Counted from the stretch's first letter, positions 8,086-17,185 are shown. The stretch: DNA of 64,000 bases from Pseudomonas borbori (GCF_900115555.1 NZ_FOWX01000024.1:22999-86998), one strand, 5' to 3'. Notes: generated by a model not told the origin, from the letters alone. Program-made: numbers and translations.

Positions 8086-8117
8086 AAAACGACGAAACCA
8101 CCGGCTGGTGGTTTCGT
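8086..8117 (-). terminator. Rho-independent terminator downstream of the Yip1 gene
   Basis: A perfect 11-bp stem (8092-8102 with 8107-8117) and a 4-nt loop, followed on the minus strand by a short T run (8087-8090). It lies 20 bp after the stop of the Yip1-family gene and before sprT. Confidence 0.7.
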
Positions 8118-8136
8118 GCAGTGCCAGTTGAGCCGT

Positions 8137-8736
8137 CTAGCTGGTATAGACCGGACCTACCCCAAGCCCCCAGAGAATCACCGAGCAGGCGATCATCGCC
8201 ACCAGTACCACCAAGCCGACCGCCAGTACCGAGCTGGAGAACATGAAGCCCTCATCCGCGGGAATGTTCATGAAGGTCGGTATGCCCACATAGAGCAGGT
8301 AGACGGTGTAACAGATGGCCAGTGTTCCCACTACCATGGCCAGCCACATATGTGGATAGAGTGCCGCCAGGCCGCCGATGAACAGGGGCGTCGCGGTGTA
8401 GGCGGCGAATACGATGCATTGGGTCAGGTTGGGACTGGCGTCGTAGGTACGGGCCATCCAGTGAATGAAGGTGCCCATCACAGCAACCCCGGCAAGCATC
8501 GCCAGGTAGGTCATGATGGTCATTTGCAACGCGCTGGCTTCAGTCAGCATTACCGGTTCCCGGCCACCGATGGACCAGCCCACCTGGGTGGTGCCGATAA
8601 AGGCCGAGATCGCCGGAATCGCCGCGAGCACTAGTACGTGGGTGAGATACATGTGGCTGATGGTTTCTTCTTCGCCACGGATTTCCTGCCATTCCTGATC
8701 GGGATGGGTGAAGAGCCCCCAAACGTGATGGATCAT
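8137..8736 (-). CDS. Yip1-family integral membrane protein
   Basis: A 199-residue protein with about five membrane segments (residues roughly 30-48, 68-90, 100-130, 135-155, 165-190). The N-terminal pattern HHVWGLFTHPDQEWQEI is typical of bacterial Yip1-domain proteins. Function in bacteria is unknown. ATG 8736 is preferred over an upstream GTG (8745) because AGGAGG sits 8 nt before it. It is monocistronic, with a terminator just after it. Confidence 0.85.
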   Translation of the reverse strand: MIHHVWGLFTHPDQEWQEIRGEEETISHMYLTHVLVLAAIPAISAFIGTTQVGWSIGGREPVMLTEASALQMTIMTYLAMLAGVAVMGTFIHWMARTYDASPNLTQCIVFAAYTATPLFIGGLAALYPHMWLAMVVGTLAICYTVYLLYVGIPTFMNIPADEGFMFSSSVLAVGLVVLVAMIACSVILWGLGVGPVYTS

Positions 8737-8902
8737 GCCAGACACCTCCTCTTGTTATGCGGTCGCCCCCCAGCGAAGTGCCCGGCGCGCGTAGGCAGCG
8801 CTACCGGGTACTGGGCCGAACCCATGCGACCGTATGTCGCAGTATAGGCAGAGGCTGGTGCTCCTGAGGCGGTTGGTCTTAGAGCAAATTGATCTCTGAA
8901 TG

Positions 8903-9499
8903 TCAGTCGTAATAGCGTTCCAGGATTTCCATGGCTTTGTTGATCGACTGCAGGCGCTCGGTGCTGCCGCCGCGATCGGGGTGGTGCAGGCTGACCAGTT
9001 GCCGGTAGCGATGCTTGATAAGCCCGATATTGAGCACCTGCTGGCTGTCATTCAGCTCGAACAGTTCCAGGGCTGCGCGCTTTTCCTCGCCGCCCTGCAT
9101 GCGTTTCCAGAAACTGACCAGCAGCTCCTGCACATCCTGTTCGTCGGTGTCGCTCAACTGGCTGAGATCCAGGTAATAGTCGCGCAACGGGTCGTGCTCG
9201 CTCAGTCCGGCGCTGCCGGCCCGGTAGGGCAGCAACTGGATGCACAGCGGGCTGATCTGGACGAAGCCGAGCCGTTCGCCCCATAGGCGTTCGCGCAGCC
9301 GGTACAGGGCGTTGAATACCAGGAAGTGGGTGCGAAACAGCACCAGCTTGTCGGTCAAAGGCAGGTGGGGGATGTGCGTGCAGTGGCGCTCTTTCAACTG
9401 CTGGATCAACTGGTATTCGCCAATCCCTGCGGGGGCGTCCTGCAGTAACTGGTGCAGTTGATCCGCCAGATCGGCAGAGGGGTCGAGTTTGTCGTTCAT
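8903..9499 (-). CDS. DnaJ-related protein with C-terminal J domain
   Basis: A 198-residue protein. Residues 1-130 match the DNAJ-related N-terminal domain found in Pseudomonas. The C-terminus (about 148-198) is a short J domain with the Hsp70-stimulating HPD tripeptide in LVSLHHPDRGGSTERLQ. It is probably a specialised DnaK co-chaperone; no client can be inferred. It lies divergently from ttcA. Confidence 0.87.
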   Translation of the reverse strand: MNDKLDPSADLADQLHQLLQDAPAGIGEYQLIQQLKERHCTHIPHLPLTDKLVLFRTHFLVFNALYRLRERLWGERLGFVQISPLCIQLLPYRAGSAGLSEHDPLRDYYLDLSQLSDTDEQDVQELLVSFWKRMQGGEEKRAALELFELNDSQQVLNIGLIKHRYRQLVSLHHPDRGGSTERLQSINKAMEILERYYD

Positions 9500-9596
9500 T
9501 ACCAGACCCTAGCATTTCAGCGTGATTGGGGTAGGGCGCGTCGCGTTTTCTGGGTAAAATGCCGCACTTTAGTAAGCCTCCGGATTCCAGCGCACC

Positions 9597-10421
9597 ATGG
9601 GTAGCCTCTCGGTCAATCAGAACAAACTGCAAAAACGCCTGCGCCGCCAGGCCGGCGAAGCCATTGCCGACTTCAACATGATCGAGGACGGCGACAAGGT
9701 CATGGTCTGCCTGTCCGGGGGCAAGGACAGCTACACCATGCTCGACATCCTTCTCTATTTGCAGAAGGTCGCGCCGATCCAGTTCGAGATAGTCGCGGTC
9801 AATATGGACCAGAAACAGCCGGGCTTCCCCGAAGATGTGCTGCCGGCCTACCTGGAGTCCATCGGCGTGGCCTACCACATCGTCGAAAAAGACACCTACT
9901 CGGTGGTCAAGGAGATGATCCCGGAAGGCAAGACCACCTGTTCGCTGTGTTCGCGCCTGCGCCGCGGCACCCTGTATACCTTCGCCGACGAGATAGGCGC
10001 GACCAAGATGGCCCTGGGTCATCATCGCGACGACATCCTGGAAACCTTCTTCCTCAACATGTTCTACGGTGGCACCCTCAAGGCCATGCCGCCCAAGCTG
10101 CGCGCCGACGACGGGCGCAACGTGGTGATCCGCCCGCTGGCCTATTGCAACGAGGCGGATATCGAGGCCTACAGCCGGCTCAAGCAGTTCCCGATCATTC
10201 CGTGCAACCTCTGCGGCTCCCAGGAAAACCTGCAGCGCCAGGTGGTCAAGGAGATGCTCCAGGACTGGGAGCGCAAGTCGCCGGGGCGTACCGAGATCAT
10301 GTTCCGCGCCCTGCAGAACGTGGTGCCCTCGCAACTGGCCGACCGCAACCTGTTCGACTTCAAGAGCCTGAAAATCGACGAAAATGCCGCGTCGCGGTTC
10401 GTCAATGTGATGAATCTGTAG
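9597..10421 (+). CDS. ttcA: tRNA 2-thiocytidine(32) synthetase
   Basis: A 274-residue PP-loop ATPase that thiolates C32 of certain tRNAs using an iron-sulfur cluster. The PP-loop is SGGKDSYTML (residues 40-49), and the cluster-binding cysteines are in TCSLCSRLRRG and IPCNLCGSQENLQRQ. Its length is normal for the family. The ATG at 9597 is used. The tag-like gene follows 35 bp later. Confidence 0.96.
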   Translation: MGSLSVNQNKLQKRLRRQAGEAIADFNMIEDGDKVMVCLSGGKDSYTMLDILLYLQKVAPIQFEIVAVNMDQKQPGFPEDVLPAYLESIGVAYHIVEKDTYSVVKEMIPEGKTTCSLCSRLRRGTLYTFADEIGATKMALGHHRDDILETFFLNMFYGGTLKAMPPKLRADDGRNVVIRPLAYCNEADIEAYSRLKQFPIIPCNLCGSQENLQRQVVKEMLQDWERKSPGRTEIMFRALQNVVPSQLADRNLFDFKSLKIDENAASRFVNVMNL

Positions 10422-10456
10422 GGATAGCGACAAGCGATAGACAAAGGCGAGGGACG

Positions 10457-11128
10457 ATGCGCGACTACCAATGGCTGCATGAGTACTGCCTGAACCGCTT
10501 CGGTTCGGCCGAGGCGCTGGAGGCGCGCTTGCCGCAGCCGCGCAGCGCTGCCGAGTTGCGCGCGCTGGGCGATGACCGCTATCTCTCCACCATCAGCCTG
10601 CGCATTTTTCGCGCCGGCCTCAAGCACAGCCTGGTCGATGCCAAGTGGCCGGTTTTCGAGCAGGTGTTTTTCGGTTTCGACCCGGAAAAAGTCGTGCTGA
10701 TGGGCGCCGAACACCTGGAAAACCTGATGCAGGATGCGCGCATCATCCGCCATCTGGGCAAGCTCAAGAGCGTGCCGCGCAACGCCCAGTTCGTCCTCGA
10801 TGTGCGCCGGGAGAAGGGCAGTTTCGGCGCGCTGATCGCCGACTGGCCGGTGACCGATATCGTCGGCCTGTGGCGCTACTTGGCCAAACACGGCAGCCAG
10901 TTGGGCGGCTTGTCGGCACCGCGCTTTTTGCGCATGGTCGGCAAGGACACCTTCATCCCCTCCGATGACATGGTGGCCGCACTCAAGGCGCAGCACATCG
11001 TCGACAAGGCGCCGACCAGCCTGAAAGACCGCGCCGCGGTGCAGGCGGCGTTCAACCAGTGGCACGCGCAGAGCGCTCGGCCGCTGTGCCAGTTGTCGAT
11101 GATGCTGGCGTACACGGTCAATCATTGA
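10457..11128 (+). CDS. DNA-3-methyladenine glycosylase I family protein
   Basis: A 223-residue helix-hairpin-helix glycosylase of the Tag superfamily: YLSTISLRIFRAGLKHSLVDAKW near residue 42 and FGFDPEKVVLMG near 72 are the family's conserved blocks. The N-terminal Cys and C-terminal His/Cys zinc ligands of E. coli Tag are not evident, so it belongs to a zinc-less subgroup whose activity is less well defined. Start 10457 follows GAGGGA. It is likely co-transcribed with ttcA. Confidence 0.85.
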   Translation: MRDYQWLHEYCLNRFGSAEALEARLPQPRSAAELRALGDDRYLSTISLRIFRAGLKHSLVDAKWPVFEQVFFGFDPEKVVLMGAEHLENLMQDARIIRHLGKLKSVPRNAQFVLDVRREKGSFGALIADWPVTDIVGLWRYLAKHGSQLGGLSAPRFLRMVGKDTFIPSDDMVAALKAQHIVDKAPTSLKDRAAVQAAFNQWHAQSARPLCQLSMMLAYTVNH

Positions 11129-11161
11129 ACAGGTGGATGACGCTTTCCCCATCCACCTGTT
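11128..11161 (+). terminator. Strong hairpin after the tag-like gene
   Basis: Perfect 12-bp arms 11128-11139 and 11150-11161 (AACAGGTGGATG with its complement), overlapping the stop codon. There is no T run, so it may act as a transcript-end stabiliser. It belongs to a repeat family also seen at 44432-44495 (GATGACGCTTT...ATCCACC pattern) that extends to about 11200. Confidence 0.5.
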
Positions 11162-11214
11162 GAGGTGGTGGTGGACGAAAAGAGCGTCGTCCACCCTGCG
11201 CGGGAGAGCTTGAG

Positions 11215-11985
11215 ATGGATGAGGTCATTGCCCGTGTCGCCCAGGCCATAGTAGCGGCTGAGCGCATCCTGATCATTACCGGCGCCGGTCTGTCCGCCGA
11301 CTCCGGCTTGCCGACCTACCGCGGCATCGGCGGTCTGTACAACAATCAGACCGCCGAAGGCCTGCCGATCGAGGCGGCGCTGTCCGGCCCCATGCTGCAG
11401 CGCGATCCGGCTTTATGCTGGAAGTACCTGGCCGAACTGGGCAAGGCCTGTCTCGGCGCCCGGGCCAATGCCGGGCATTACGCCATCGCCGAGTTGCAGC
11501 GTATGAAACCCCAGTGTTGGGTGCTGACCCAGAATATCGACGGCTATCACCGCGCCGCCGGCAGCCCGCCCGAGCGCCTGATCGAGATCCATGGCGAGCT
11601 GGCACCGCTGTATTGCCAATCCTGCGGCGCACAAGATCCGCAACTGGCCGAGCACCTGAGCCGGCCGCTACCGCCCAGGTGCCGGCAGTGCGGCGGCATC
11701 CTGCGCCCGCCGGTGGTGCTGTTCGAGGAAATGCTGCCGGAACGGGCCATCAGCAGTCTCTATACGGAAGTGGGCAAGGGCTTCGCGGTGGCCATCAGCA
11801 TCGGCACCAGCGCCAGCTTCCCCTACATAGTCGAACCGCTGCTGCGCACCCGTCAGGCGGGCGGCTTCACCGCCGAGATCAACCCCGCCCGCGGCGACCT
11901 GAGCGCTGTCGTCGATGTGCATGTGCAGATGGGGGCGGCCCAGGCGCTGACCCGGCTGCAACAGCTGTGGTCGGCGCCGGAGTAG
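11215..11985 (+). CDS. SIR2-family NAD-dependent protein deacylase
   Basis: A 256-residue sirtuin. It has the NAD-binding ITGAGLSADSGLPTYRG (residues 20-36), TQNIDGYH with the catalytic-region HGEL after it, two zinc CxxC pairs (CQSCG and CRQCGG), and SIGTSASFPYI in the Rossmann part. The family removes acetyl or longer acyl groups from lysines. The Tyr/Arg pair of CobB-type desuccinylases is not evident, so substrate preference is open. Start 11215 has GAGAGCTTGAG upstream. Confidence 0.9.
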   Translation: MDEVIARVAQAIVAAERILIITGAGLSADSGLPTYRGIGGLYNNQTAEGLPIEAALSGPMLQRDPALCWKYLAELGKACLGARANAGHYAIAELQRMKPQCWVLTQNIDGYHRAAGSPPERLIEIHGELAPLYCQSCGAQDPQLAEHLSRPLPPRCRQCGGILRPPVVLFEEMLPERAISSLYTEVGKGFAVAISIGTSASFPYIVEPLLRTRQAGGFTAEINPARGDLSAVVDVHVQMGAAQALTRLQQLWSAPE

Positions 11986-11994
11986 GTTGCGTCT

Positions 11995-13455
11995 TCAGGT
12001 GGTTGTACCTTGTTCTTCTTCTGTGCGGGCGAGCAGGCCGCTGGCCTGTTCGGCGGCCAGCGCGAGGCTTGTCGGCTGGGCGGCTAGGGCGCGGGTCTGC
12101 TCGTTCATCTGGTAGATCTGGCTGGCCGATTGCAGATCCACCTCGTTGACGCCGGCGATGGTCTGGCGGCTGGCGAAGAACTCCTCCAGTTCACCGAGCA
12201 CCGCATCCAGGGCATCGTCGGCCTTGCCCAGCGAGAGGATGTGGCGTTCCTGTTCGAGGTTCATGTTGCCGCTGATGGCGAAGGTGCTGGTGAGCAGGTC
12301 GCTGACCAGGAACCAGGGCGTGATGGTCGAGCGCACTACGGTGTTCTCCGAGCGGGTGCTGTCATAGATGCCGGTGCCGGTGGAGAGTTTCGACTCGGTG
12401 TAGGTGCCTTCCACGCTCAACTCCAGGAGCAGCGAGCGGAACTGCATCTCGGCCCAGAAGGCATTGCCCATGCGGCTCAGCACCGCGCCGAAGATCAACA
12501 GCATGCCGGGCATGATCAGGCCGATCAGCAGCGCGGGCTGGTGCGCCACGCGCGCCAGGTCGGCGCTGAGGCCGATCAGGCTCAGGGCACCTACCGCCAG
12601 CAGCGTCTGGCCGAGCACGCTGGTGACGATGCGAACGGCGCGGAAGCCGCTGCCATAGGCTATTTCGCTGAGGATCGGTTGGGTTTCCACCAGGGTGCGC
12701 CCGCCGAAGGTGCCTTTCTCGCTGCCGCCTTCCTGGCACAGCGAGGGTTCGAATTTCTGGTAGATCCGGTTGGGGATTTCCCGATGGCGGCGGTTGGCCA
12801 GGATGTGCGATTCCAGATGGATGAACAGCTCGCGCGGCATCAGGTTCTTCTGCCAGTTGTTGCGGTGTTCGGATACCTCGGTGCTCGGTTCGGCCAGCTT
12901 GAGACGCTGCGCCAGCAGGTACAGGCCCAGGCCGGTGGTGACGGCGCCGAGCAGCAGCAGGGCCAGCAGGTGGGGCAGGGTGTTGATCGGCAAACGCGGG
13001 ATGGCCTGCACATGGCGGTGGACATACGCCAGCGCGACCGGCAGGAGGATCGCCAGGGCCAGGGTCAGGCCGATCCGCAGCAGGCTGATGTCCATGGCGC
13101 CGCGGCTGAAGTGGCGGAATGGCTCACGCATGCCCAGCCACAGTTTGAGCAGGTAGAGGGTCAGCAGCAGCCCCAGCCAGGCCATCACCGGCGTGTTGTC
13201 CAGGCGTGCCAGGCCGGTGGCGTTGGCGAACCAGACCAGGCCGAAGGCGAGCAGCATGAACAGCGAGACGCTGGGGCTGAACAGCAGGTTTTCCGCCAGC
13301 GCGCGGTACACCGGCGGCATGAACAGCAGGCGCGGCAGCAGGCTGTGGATCAGGCGGGAGAACAGGCTTTGTGGTTCTTTGAAGGTGGTGTTCGTTGCGC
13401 GCCTTCTGCTCGGTTTCGCGGCGGGCGATTTCTGCCTGCTTGCGCTCGAATGCAA
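11995..13455 (-). CDS. C-terminal half of a frameshifted membrane protein (unknown family)
   Basis: About six membrane segments are visible (near residues 60-80, 88-108, 125-145, 160-182, 280-300, 312-335), followed by a soluble tail with coiled-coil-like LDAVLGELEEFFASR. The first 25 or so residues of this frame (before TFKEPQSLF) look like out-of-frame translation. The preceding gene in another frame reads convincingly up to the same point, near 13386. The two therefore look like one protein of about 900 residues interrupted by a +1 shift (one extra C in the GAACACCACC segment). No start codon with a ribosome site lies near the junction. I do not recognise the family. Confidence 0.6.
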   Translation of the reverse strand: MHSSASRQKSPAAKPSRRRATNTTFKEPQSLFSRLIHSLLPRLLFMPPVYRALAENLLFSPSVSLFMLLAFGLVWFANATGLARLDNTPVMAWLGLLLTLYLLKLWLGMREPFRHFSRGAMDISLLRIGLTLALAILLPVALAYVHRHVQAIPRLPINTLPHLLALLLLGAVTTGLGLYLLAQRLKLAEPSTEVSEHRNNWQKNLMPRELFIHLESHILANRRHREIPNRIYQKFEPSLCQEGGSEKGTFGGRTLVETQPILSEIAYGSGFRAVRIVTSVLGQTLLAVGALSLIGLSADLARVAHQPALLIGLIMPGMLLIFGAVLSRMGNAFWAEMQFRSLLLELSVEGTYTESKLSTGTGIYDSTRSENTVVRSTITPWFLVSDLLTSTFAISGNMNLEQERHILSLGKADDALDAVLGELEEFFASRQTIAGVNEVDLQSASQIYQMNEQTRALAAQPTSLALAAEQASGLLARTEEEQGTTT

Positions 13456-14719
13456 AGAGGTGGTTGTTGGCGCGGTTGGGGTCGAAGTCCCACAGTTTGC
13501 TGCGGTAGTTGCGCTGCAATCCGACCTCGTACAGCCAGGCGTCGCGGTCGCCCTTGAGCAGTCCCTTGGCCAGGTCGCGAATGGCGTAGGCGTTGATCCA
13601 GGTTTCCTTGGGCCGTTGTTTGTCGAGCTGGGCGAGCGGGGCGAACAGGATGGTGCGGATGCTTTCGGCTTGGCGAAACAGCTCGGCGTTGTCGGTCAGG
13701 GCCAGTAGCAGCGGCTGCTCCAGGTGCCAGCTGCCGGCATAGCGGTTGTGTTTTGCCCGTACCAGGTAATGCACACGGTTGAGCGGGTCGCTGCTCAGCC
13801 ACAGCAGCATGTTCTGCTCTTGGTCGAAGCCGACCACAGGTAGGTCGAGAGTGCCGTCGGTGATCGGCAGGCCGCGATGGAAACTGGCCTTGATGCGCTT
13901 GAGCTCGACGCCGTCGCTACGCTTGAGCAGCAGTTGCCCCGTGCCGCTGGCGAAACCGTCCGGGCCGCAGCTGATGCCGGTGGATTCGGCCTGGACGAAC
14001 TGGCGGTCGCCTTCCTGCTTGTAGCTGGTGCGGAAGCGGCAGCTGCCCTGATCCCGGATGATGCTCAGGAAGCTGGCCTGGGCGAGCACGTCGCTCTCCA
14101 GGGGCGGCTTCCAGCCGGCCACTCTGAAGTCATTGCTCAGAACCGCCGGTGCCGCAACGGTTGCGGCCGGGGCTGCGGTTGTCTGCGTGGTGGTTGGTTC
14201 GACGATTGGCTCGGCTGCTATCGGCTCGGCAGTTGGCGCTGCTGCGGCGGCGCTGACGGACGCTGCAGCAGGCTGTGCTGGCGGATCGGCCGCTACGCTG
14301 GCTGGCGCAGTAGCTGGGGCCGGTGTGTTGTCTGCCAGGGCAGGAGGCGCTGCGCTGGCAGGGGCGCTTTGCATCACCTGGGCAATCCAGGCGCCGCTCT
14401 TGCTGGCGCGGCCTTGGGCCTGCAGCTGGCCGTTCTGGTCGAGGCTCTGCCAGTTCAGGCTTTCGGCTTGTGGGCACTGGCTGGCGAGCAATCCGCCCAG
14501 TTTTGGCAGCAGGCGCTCGAGGGTGTTCTGATTGGCCGCGCCGCCGAAGGCGAAGCGCATGTTCAGGGCGCTGCTGCACCAGGGCTGGCCGCCGGCATGG
14601 TCGACGAATACTTCGATATTTTCCGCCTTCGAATAGACCAGCCGGTGACTGTTATCGGCCGCCTGCGCGACCACGCTCAGCGCCATGAGGCTGAGGGCTG
14701 CAAAGTTCTTCATGTTCAT
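13124..14719 (-). CDS. N-terminal half of the same frameshifted protein (exported, unknown family)
   Basis: It starts with a signal peptide (KNFAALSLMALSVVAQAA, mature from about residue 21) and has an Ala/Pro-rich linker at roughly 118-195. It reads as normal coding sequence to about residue 445 (FAFERKQAEIARRETEQK). After that the frame turns into Pro/Ala/Gly/Arg-rich out-of-frame sequence, up to a stop at 13124 inside the neighbouring frame. The natural partner is therefore the frame ending at 11995. Start 14719 or 14713 (ATGAACATG) are both possible. It lies 7 bp after the SH3/glycine-zipper lipoprotein gene, so the two form an operon. Confidence 0.6.
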   Translation of the reverse strand: MNMKNFAALSLMALSVVAQAADNSHRLVYSKAENIEVFVDHAGGQPWCSSALNMRFAFGGAANQNTLERLLPKLGGLLASQCPQAESLNWQSLDQNGQLQAQGRASKSGAWIAQVMQSAPASAAPPALADNTPAPATAPASVAADPPAQPAAASVSAAAAAPTAEPIAAEPIVEPTTTQTTAAPAATVAAPAVLSNDFRVAGWKPPLESDVLAQASFLSIIRDQGSCRFRTSYKQEGDRQFVQAESTGISCGPDGFASGTGQLLLKRSDGVELKRIKASFHRGLPITDGTLDLPVVGFDQEQNMLLWLSSDPLNRVHYLVRAKHNRYAGSWHLEQPLLLALTDNAELFRQAESIRTILFAPLAQLDKQRPKETWINAYAIRDLAKGLLKGDRDAWLYEVGLQRNYRSKLWDFDPNRANNHLFAFERKQAEIARRETEQKARNEHHLQRTTKPVLPPDPQPAAAPAVHAAGVPRAGGKPAVQPQRLAVHAARLRPGLVRQRHRPGTPGQHAGDGLAGAAADPLPAQTVAGHA

Positions 14720-14726
14720 ATCCCGG

Positions 14727-15578
14727 TCAGATCAGTTCCCACGCACCATCGGCGGCCTGGCAGGCCTGAACGGTTTGCTGGTCGTTGGCGCCCTTGCTGG
14801 TCATGTTGTAATTGACCGTGCGGCAGGTGGTCTGGGCGGTGACCTGTTCTTCCACCAGGCTCAGGCTGTCCAGGTCGAAACCCTGCTCCTTGGCGCTGGC
14901 AACATCCATGGCATCCAGGTCGGTAGCGGGCGCGACAGGCTGAGCGGTGCTGGCCGTGGTTTGGCTGCCGACGGCGGCGACCAGCGGGGCGTAGACATAA
15001 CCGATGCTGACCCCCTGGCGTCCGACCATGATCCAGTTGTTGTCGGTGCTGCCGCTGGCCAGGCCGCCGACTTTTTCGGCGCTGGTGCTAGGCGCGCTGC
15101 GCACGTTGGCGGATTTCAACGCACGGTAGGGCTTGTTCAGCAATTGCATGTTGGGCACCGGCTGGACCTGGGCGGTGCGCTTGACCGCGACAGTGCGCGA
15201 GCGGATTTCGGTGCTGACCGGGGTAATTTGCGCGCTGGCGCCGCTGTGGCCGAAGGTCCAGGTGCTGGCCTGGCCATCGAGGCTGTTGTTCAGTACCTGT
15301 TGGGTCTGCAGGGCCAGGGCCTGGCGATCGCGTTCGTCCAGCTTGGCGCCGATGGACTTGCCGAGCATGCCGCCCGCCAGGGCGCCAACCATCATGGCGG
15401 CGGTGCGGCCGCTGCCACTGCTGACCTGGCTGCCGATCAGCACGCCCGCGGCAGCACCGGCGAGGGTGCCGATGTTCTCTTTGTTCATCCACTCGTTCTG
15501 CGACATGTTGGCGCAGCCTGCTGAAAGACCAATGCAGGCGCCCAGAACGAGGGGGCCGGTTTTTTTAAGCATGCGCAT
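14727..15578 (-). CDS. Lipoprotein with glycine-zipper and SH3-like domain
   Basis: A 283-residue protein. The lipoprotein signal ends LSAGC (Cys about 20). Residues 36-75 form a glycine-zipper 2TM-like region (GTLAGAAAGVLIGSQ, GALAGGMLGKSIGAKL). Residues 150-210 resemble a bacterial SH3 domain (SANVRSAPSTSAEKVGGL ... GYVYAPL). The C-terminus has two cysteines (TTCRTVNYN, VQACQAADG) that could pair. An envelope-anchored, peptidoglycan-related role is inferred. Start 15578 has AAGGAG 8 nt upstream. The next gene in the operon is the frameshifted membrane protein. Confidence 0.8.
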   Translation of the reverse strand: MRMLKKTGPLVLGACIGLSAGCANMSQNEWMNKENIGTLAGAAAGVLIGSQVSSGSGRTAAMMVGALAGGMLGKSIGAKLDERDRQALALQTQQVLNNSLDGQASTWTFGHSGASAQITPVSTEIRSRTVAVKRTAQVQPVPNMQLLNKPYRALKSANVRSAPSTSAEKVGGLASGSTDNNWIMVGRQGVSIGYVYAPLVAAVGSQTTASTAQPVAPATDLDAMDVASAKEQGFDLDSLSLVEEQVTAQTTCRTVNYNMTSKGANDQQTVQACQAADGAWELI

Positions 15579-15887
15579 GATGAAAACTCCTTGTCGACTC
15601 GGTGAGGGTCTCGAGGGAATTGGCTTTTTACGCAGGCGGGAAATCAAACAACGGCAGCAGAAACGGCTGAAGATTCTCACTCCCTTGAGCGAAAAAAATC
15701 GATCCGACGACCGGGGCCGATTAGAGCTTAAAAGTTACTGGCAATTTAATCGCATGTTCGTTTCTTGCGATGCGGCGCTTAGATGTTTTGCCGGGAGTAC
15801 TGAGTCACATCAACAGCCATTGAATTTGCAAATGAGGGGCATAGAAGGCATAGTCGCGCCCTTGTGAAACTACGACACCTTGTGCCC
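15579..15887. other. Divergent intergenic region
   Basis: Relatively AT-rich sequence between the divergent SH3 lipoprotein and NlpC/P60 genes. It must hold both promoters, but I see no motif strong enough to mark. Confidence 0.4.
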
Positions 15888-16502
15888 ATGTTCAAAAACT
15901 TCGCACCGCTCGTGCCGCTCGCACTCACTCTGGTTCTGACCGCCTGTGCCAGCCATGCGCCGCAAACGCCGGCGACCACTGCAGTGGCTAAGGCCAAGAC
16001 AGCCGCGCATGCGGTTTTTCTTGACGAAAGCGCAGCCGAAGCGGACATCGATTTTACCGACGATGAACCCTACGAGCTTCCCCAGTTGGCCGACAGCATC
16101 CTGTCCCATGGCCTGTCGCTTGTTGGTACCCGCTACCGCTACGGCGGCAGTACGGTGAAATCCGGGTTCGATTGCAGCGGCTTCATCGGCTACCTGTTCA
16201 AGGAAGAGCTGGGCATGCAACTGCCGCGCTCGACCCGCGAAATGATCAATATCGATGCGCCCCTGGTCGAGCGTGAAGAACTGGAGCCGGGCGATCTGCT
16301 GTTCTTCAGCACCAATGGCCGTGGCCGTGTCAGCCACGCCGGGATTTACCTGGGTGACGATCAGTTCATCCATTCCTCCAGTAGCCGCAGCGGTGGTGTG
16401 CGGGTCGACAGCCTGGAAGACCGCTACTGGAACCGCACCTTTATCGAGGCCAAACGGGCCCTGGCCCTGGCGTCGACCGAACCGCTCGCCCGCCATCCCT
16501 GA
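15888..16502 (+). CDS. NlpC/P60 family peptidoglycan hydrolase lipoprotein
   Basis: An exported 204-residue cysteine peptidase. It has a signal with lipobox LTAC, a short linker, then an NlpC/P60 domain with catalytic Cys in SGFDCSGFIGYLF, His in GRVSHAGIYLG and the polar third residue near DDQFIHSSSS. The family cuts the D-Glu/diamino-acid bond of peptidoglycan stems. ATG 15888 is chosen for the signal peptide; a GTG at 15864 would add eight residues, and neither has a strong ribosome site. A paralogue follows at 16616. Confidence 0.85.
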   Translation: MFKNFAPLVPLALTLVLTACASHAPQTPATTAVAKAKTAAHAVFLDESAAEADIDFTDDEPYELPQLADSILSHGLSLVGTRYRYGGSTVKSGFDCSGFIGYLFKEELGMQLPRSTREMINIDAPLVEREELEPGDLLFFSTNGRGRVSHAGIYLGDDQFIHSSSSRSGGVRVDSLEDRYWNRTFIEAKRALALASTEPLARHP

Positions 16503-16615
16503 TCGCCCGGCGCAGCGAATCTCCGGCGCAGCGAATCCCCGGCGCAGCCAAAAAGTTGCGCTGTATCGCCTGAATAGGCAGAGTGAGCGCATTCAGGCTC
16601 TGGATCGCTTCGCTG

Positions 16616-17134
16616 ATGAACGTCACGACCCCCGTTGCCCTGCTCCTGCTTGCCGCGCTGCTGACTGGCTGCGCTGGCCGCAGTCCTGCCCCACAGCCAA
16701 TCGTCCATGTGCCCGCCACCAGCTTCCACAGTGGTGCCGAGGACGTGTTGTTTCGCGCCCTGGGGTTGGTCGGCACACCCTATCGCTACGGTGGCAATAC
16801 CCCGGCGGGCGGCTTCGACTGCAGCGGCCTGATCGGCTATGTCTACCGCGATGCTGCCGGCGTCAGCCTGCCGCGCTCGACCCGTGAGCTGATCGGCATG
16901 CGCGCACCAGCCGTTGGCCGCAATGCGCTGCAAAGCGGTGACCTGGTGTTCTTTGCCACCAATGGCGGCAGCCAGGTCAGCCATGCCGGTATCTACGTCG
17001 GTGACGGCCGCTTCGTGCATGCCCCCTCCAGCGGCGGCACCGTGCGCCTGGACAGCCTCAGCAACAGCTACTGGCAGCGCACCTATCTGAAGGCCAAGCG
17101 CGTCTTCAGTCCCGAACTGGCGCGCAATCCCTGA
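16616..17134 (+). CDS. Second NlpC/P60 lipoprotein (tandem paralogue)
   Basis: A 172-residue protein. It has a lipoprotein signal ending LLTGC, then the NlpC/P60 core with GGFDCSGLIGYVYRD (catalytic Cys), GGSQVSHAGIYVGDG (His) and RFVHAPS. It aligns along its length with the upstream gene (LPRSTRE, GDL.FF.TNG and YW.RT...AKR are shared), so the two are tandem duplicates. The gap between them (16503-16615) contains a short GGCGCAGC(G/C) triplication. ATG 16616 gives a proper signal peptide; a GTG at 16583 is the alternative. Confidence 0.85.
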   Translation: MNVTTPVALLLLAALLTGCAGRSPAPQPIVHVPATSFHSGAEDVLFRALGLVGTPYRYGGNTPAGGFDCSGLIGYVYRDAAGVSLPRSTRELIGMRAPAVGRNALQSGDLVFFATNGGSQVSHAGIYVGDGRFVHAPSSGGTVRLDSLSNSYWQRTYLKAKRVFSPELARNP

Positions 17135-17185
17135 CGAGCAGAGCAGTCTGTAGGAGCGGATCTGCGCCAATCCATGGAGACCCCC

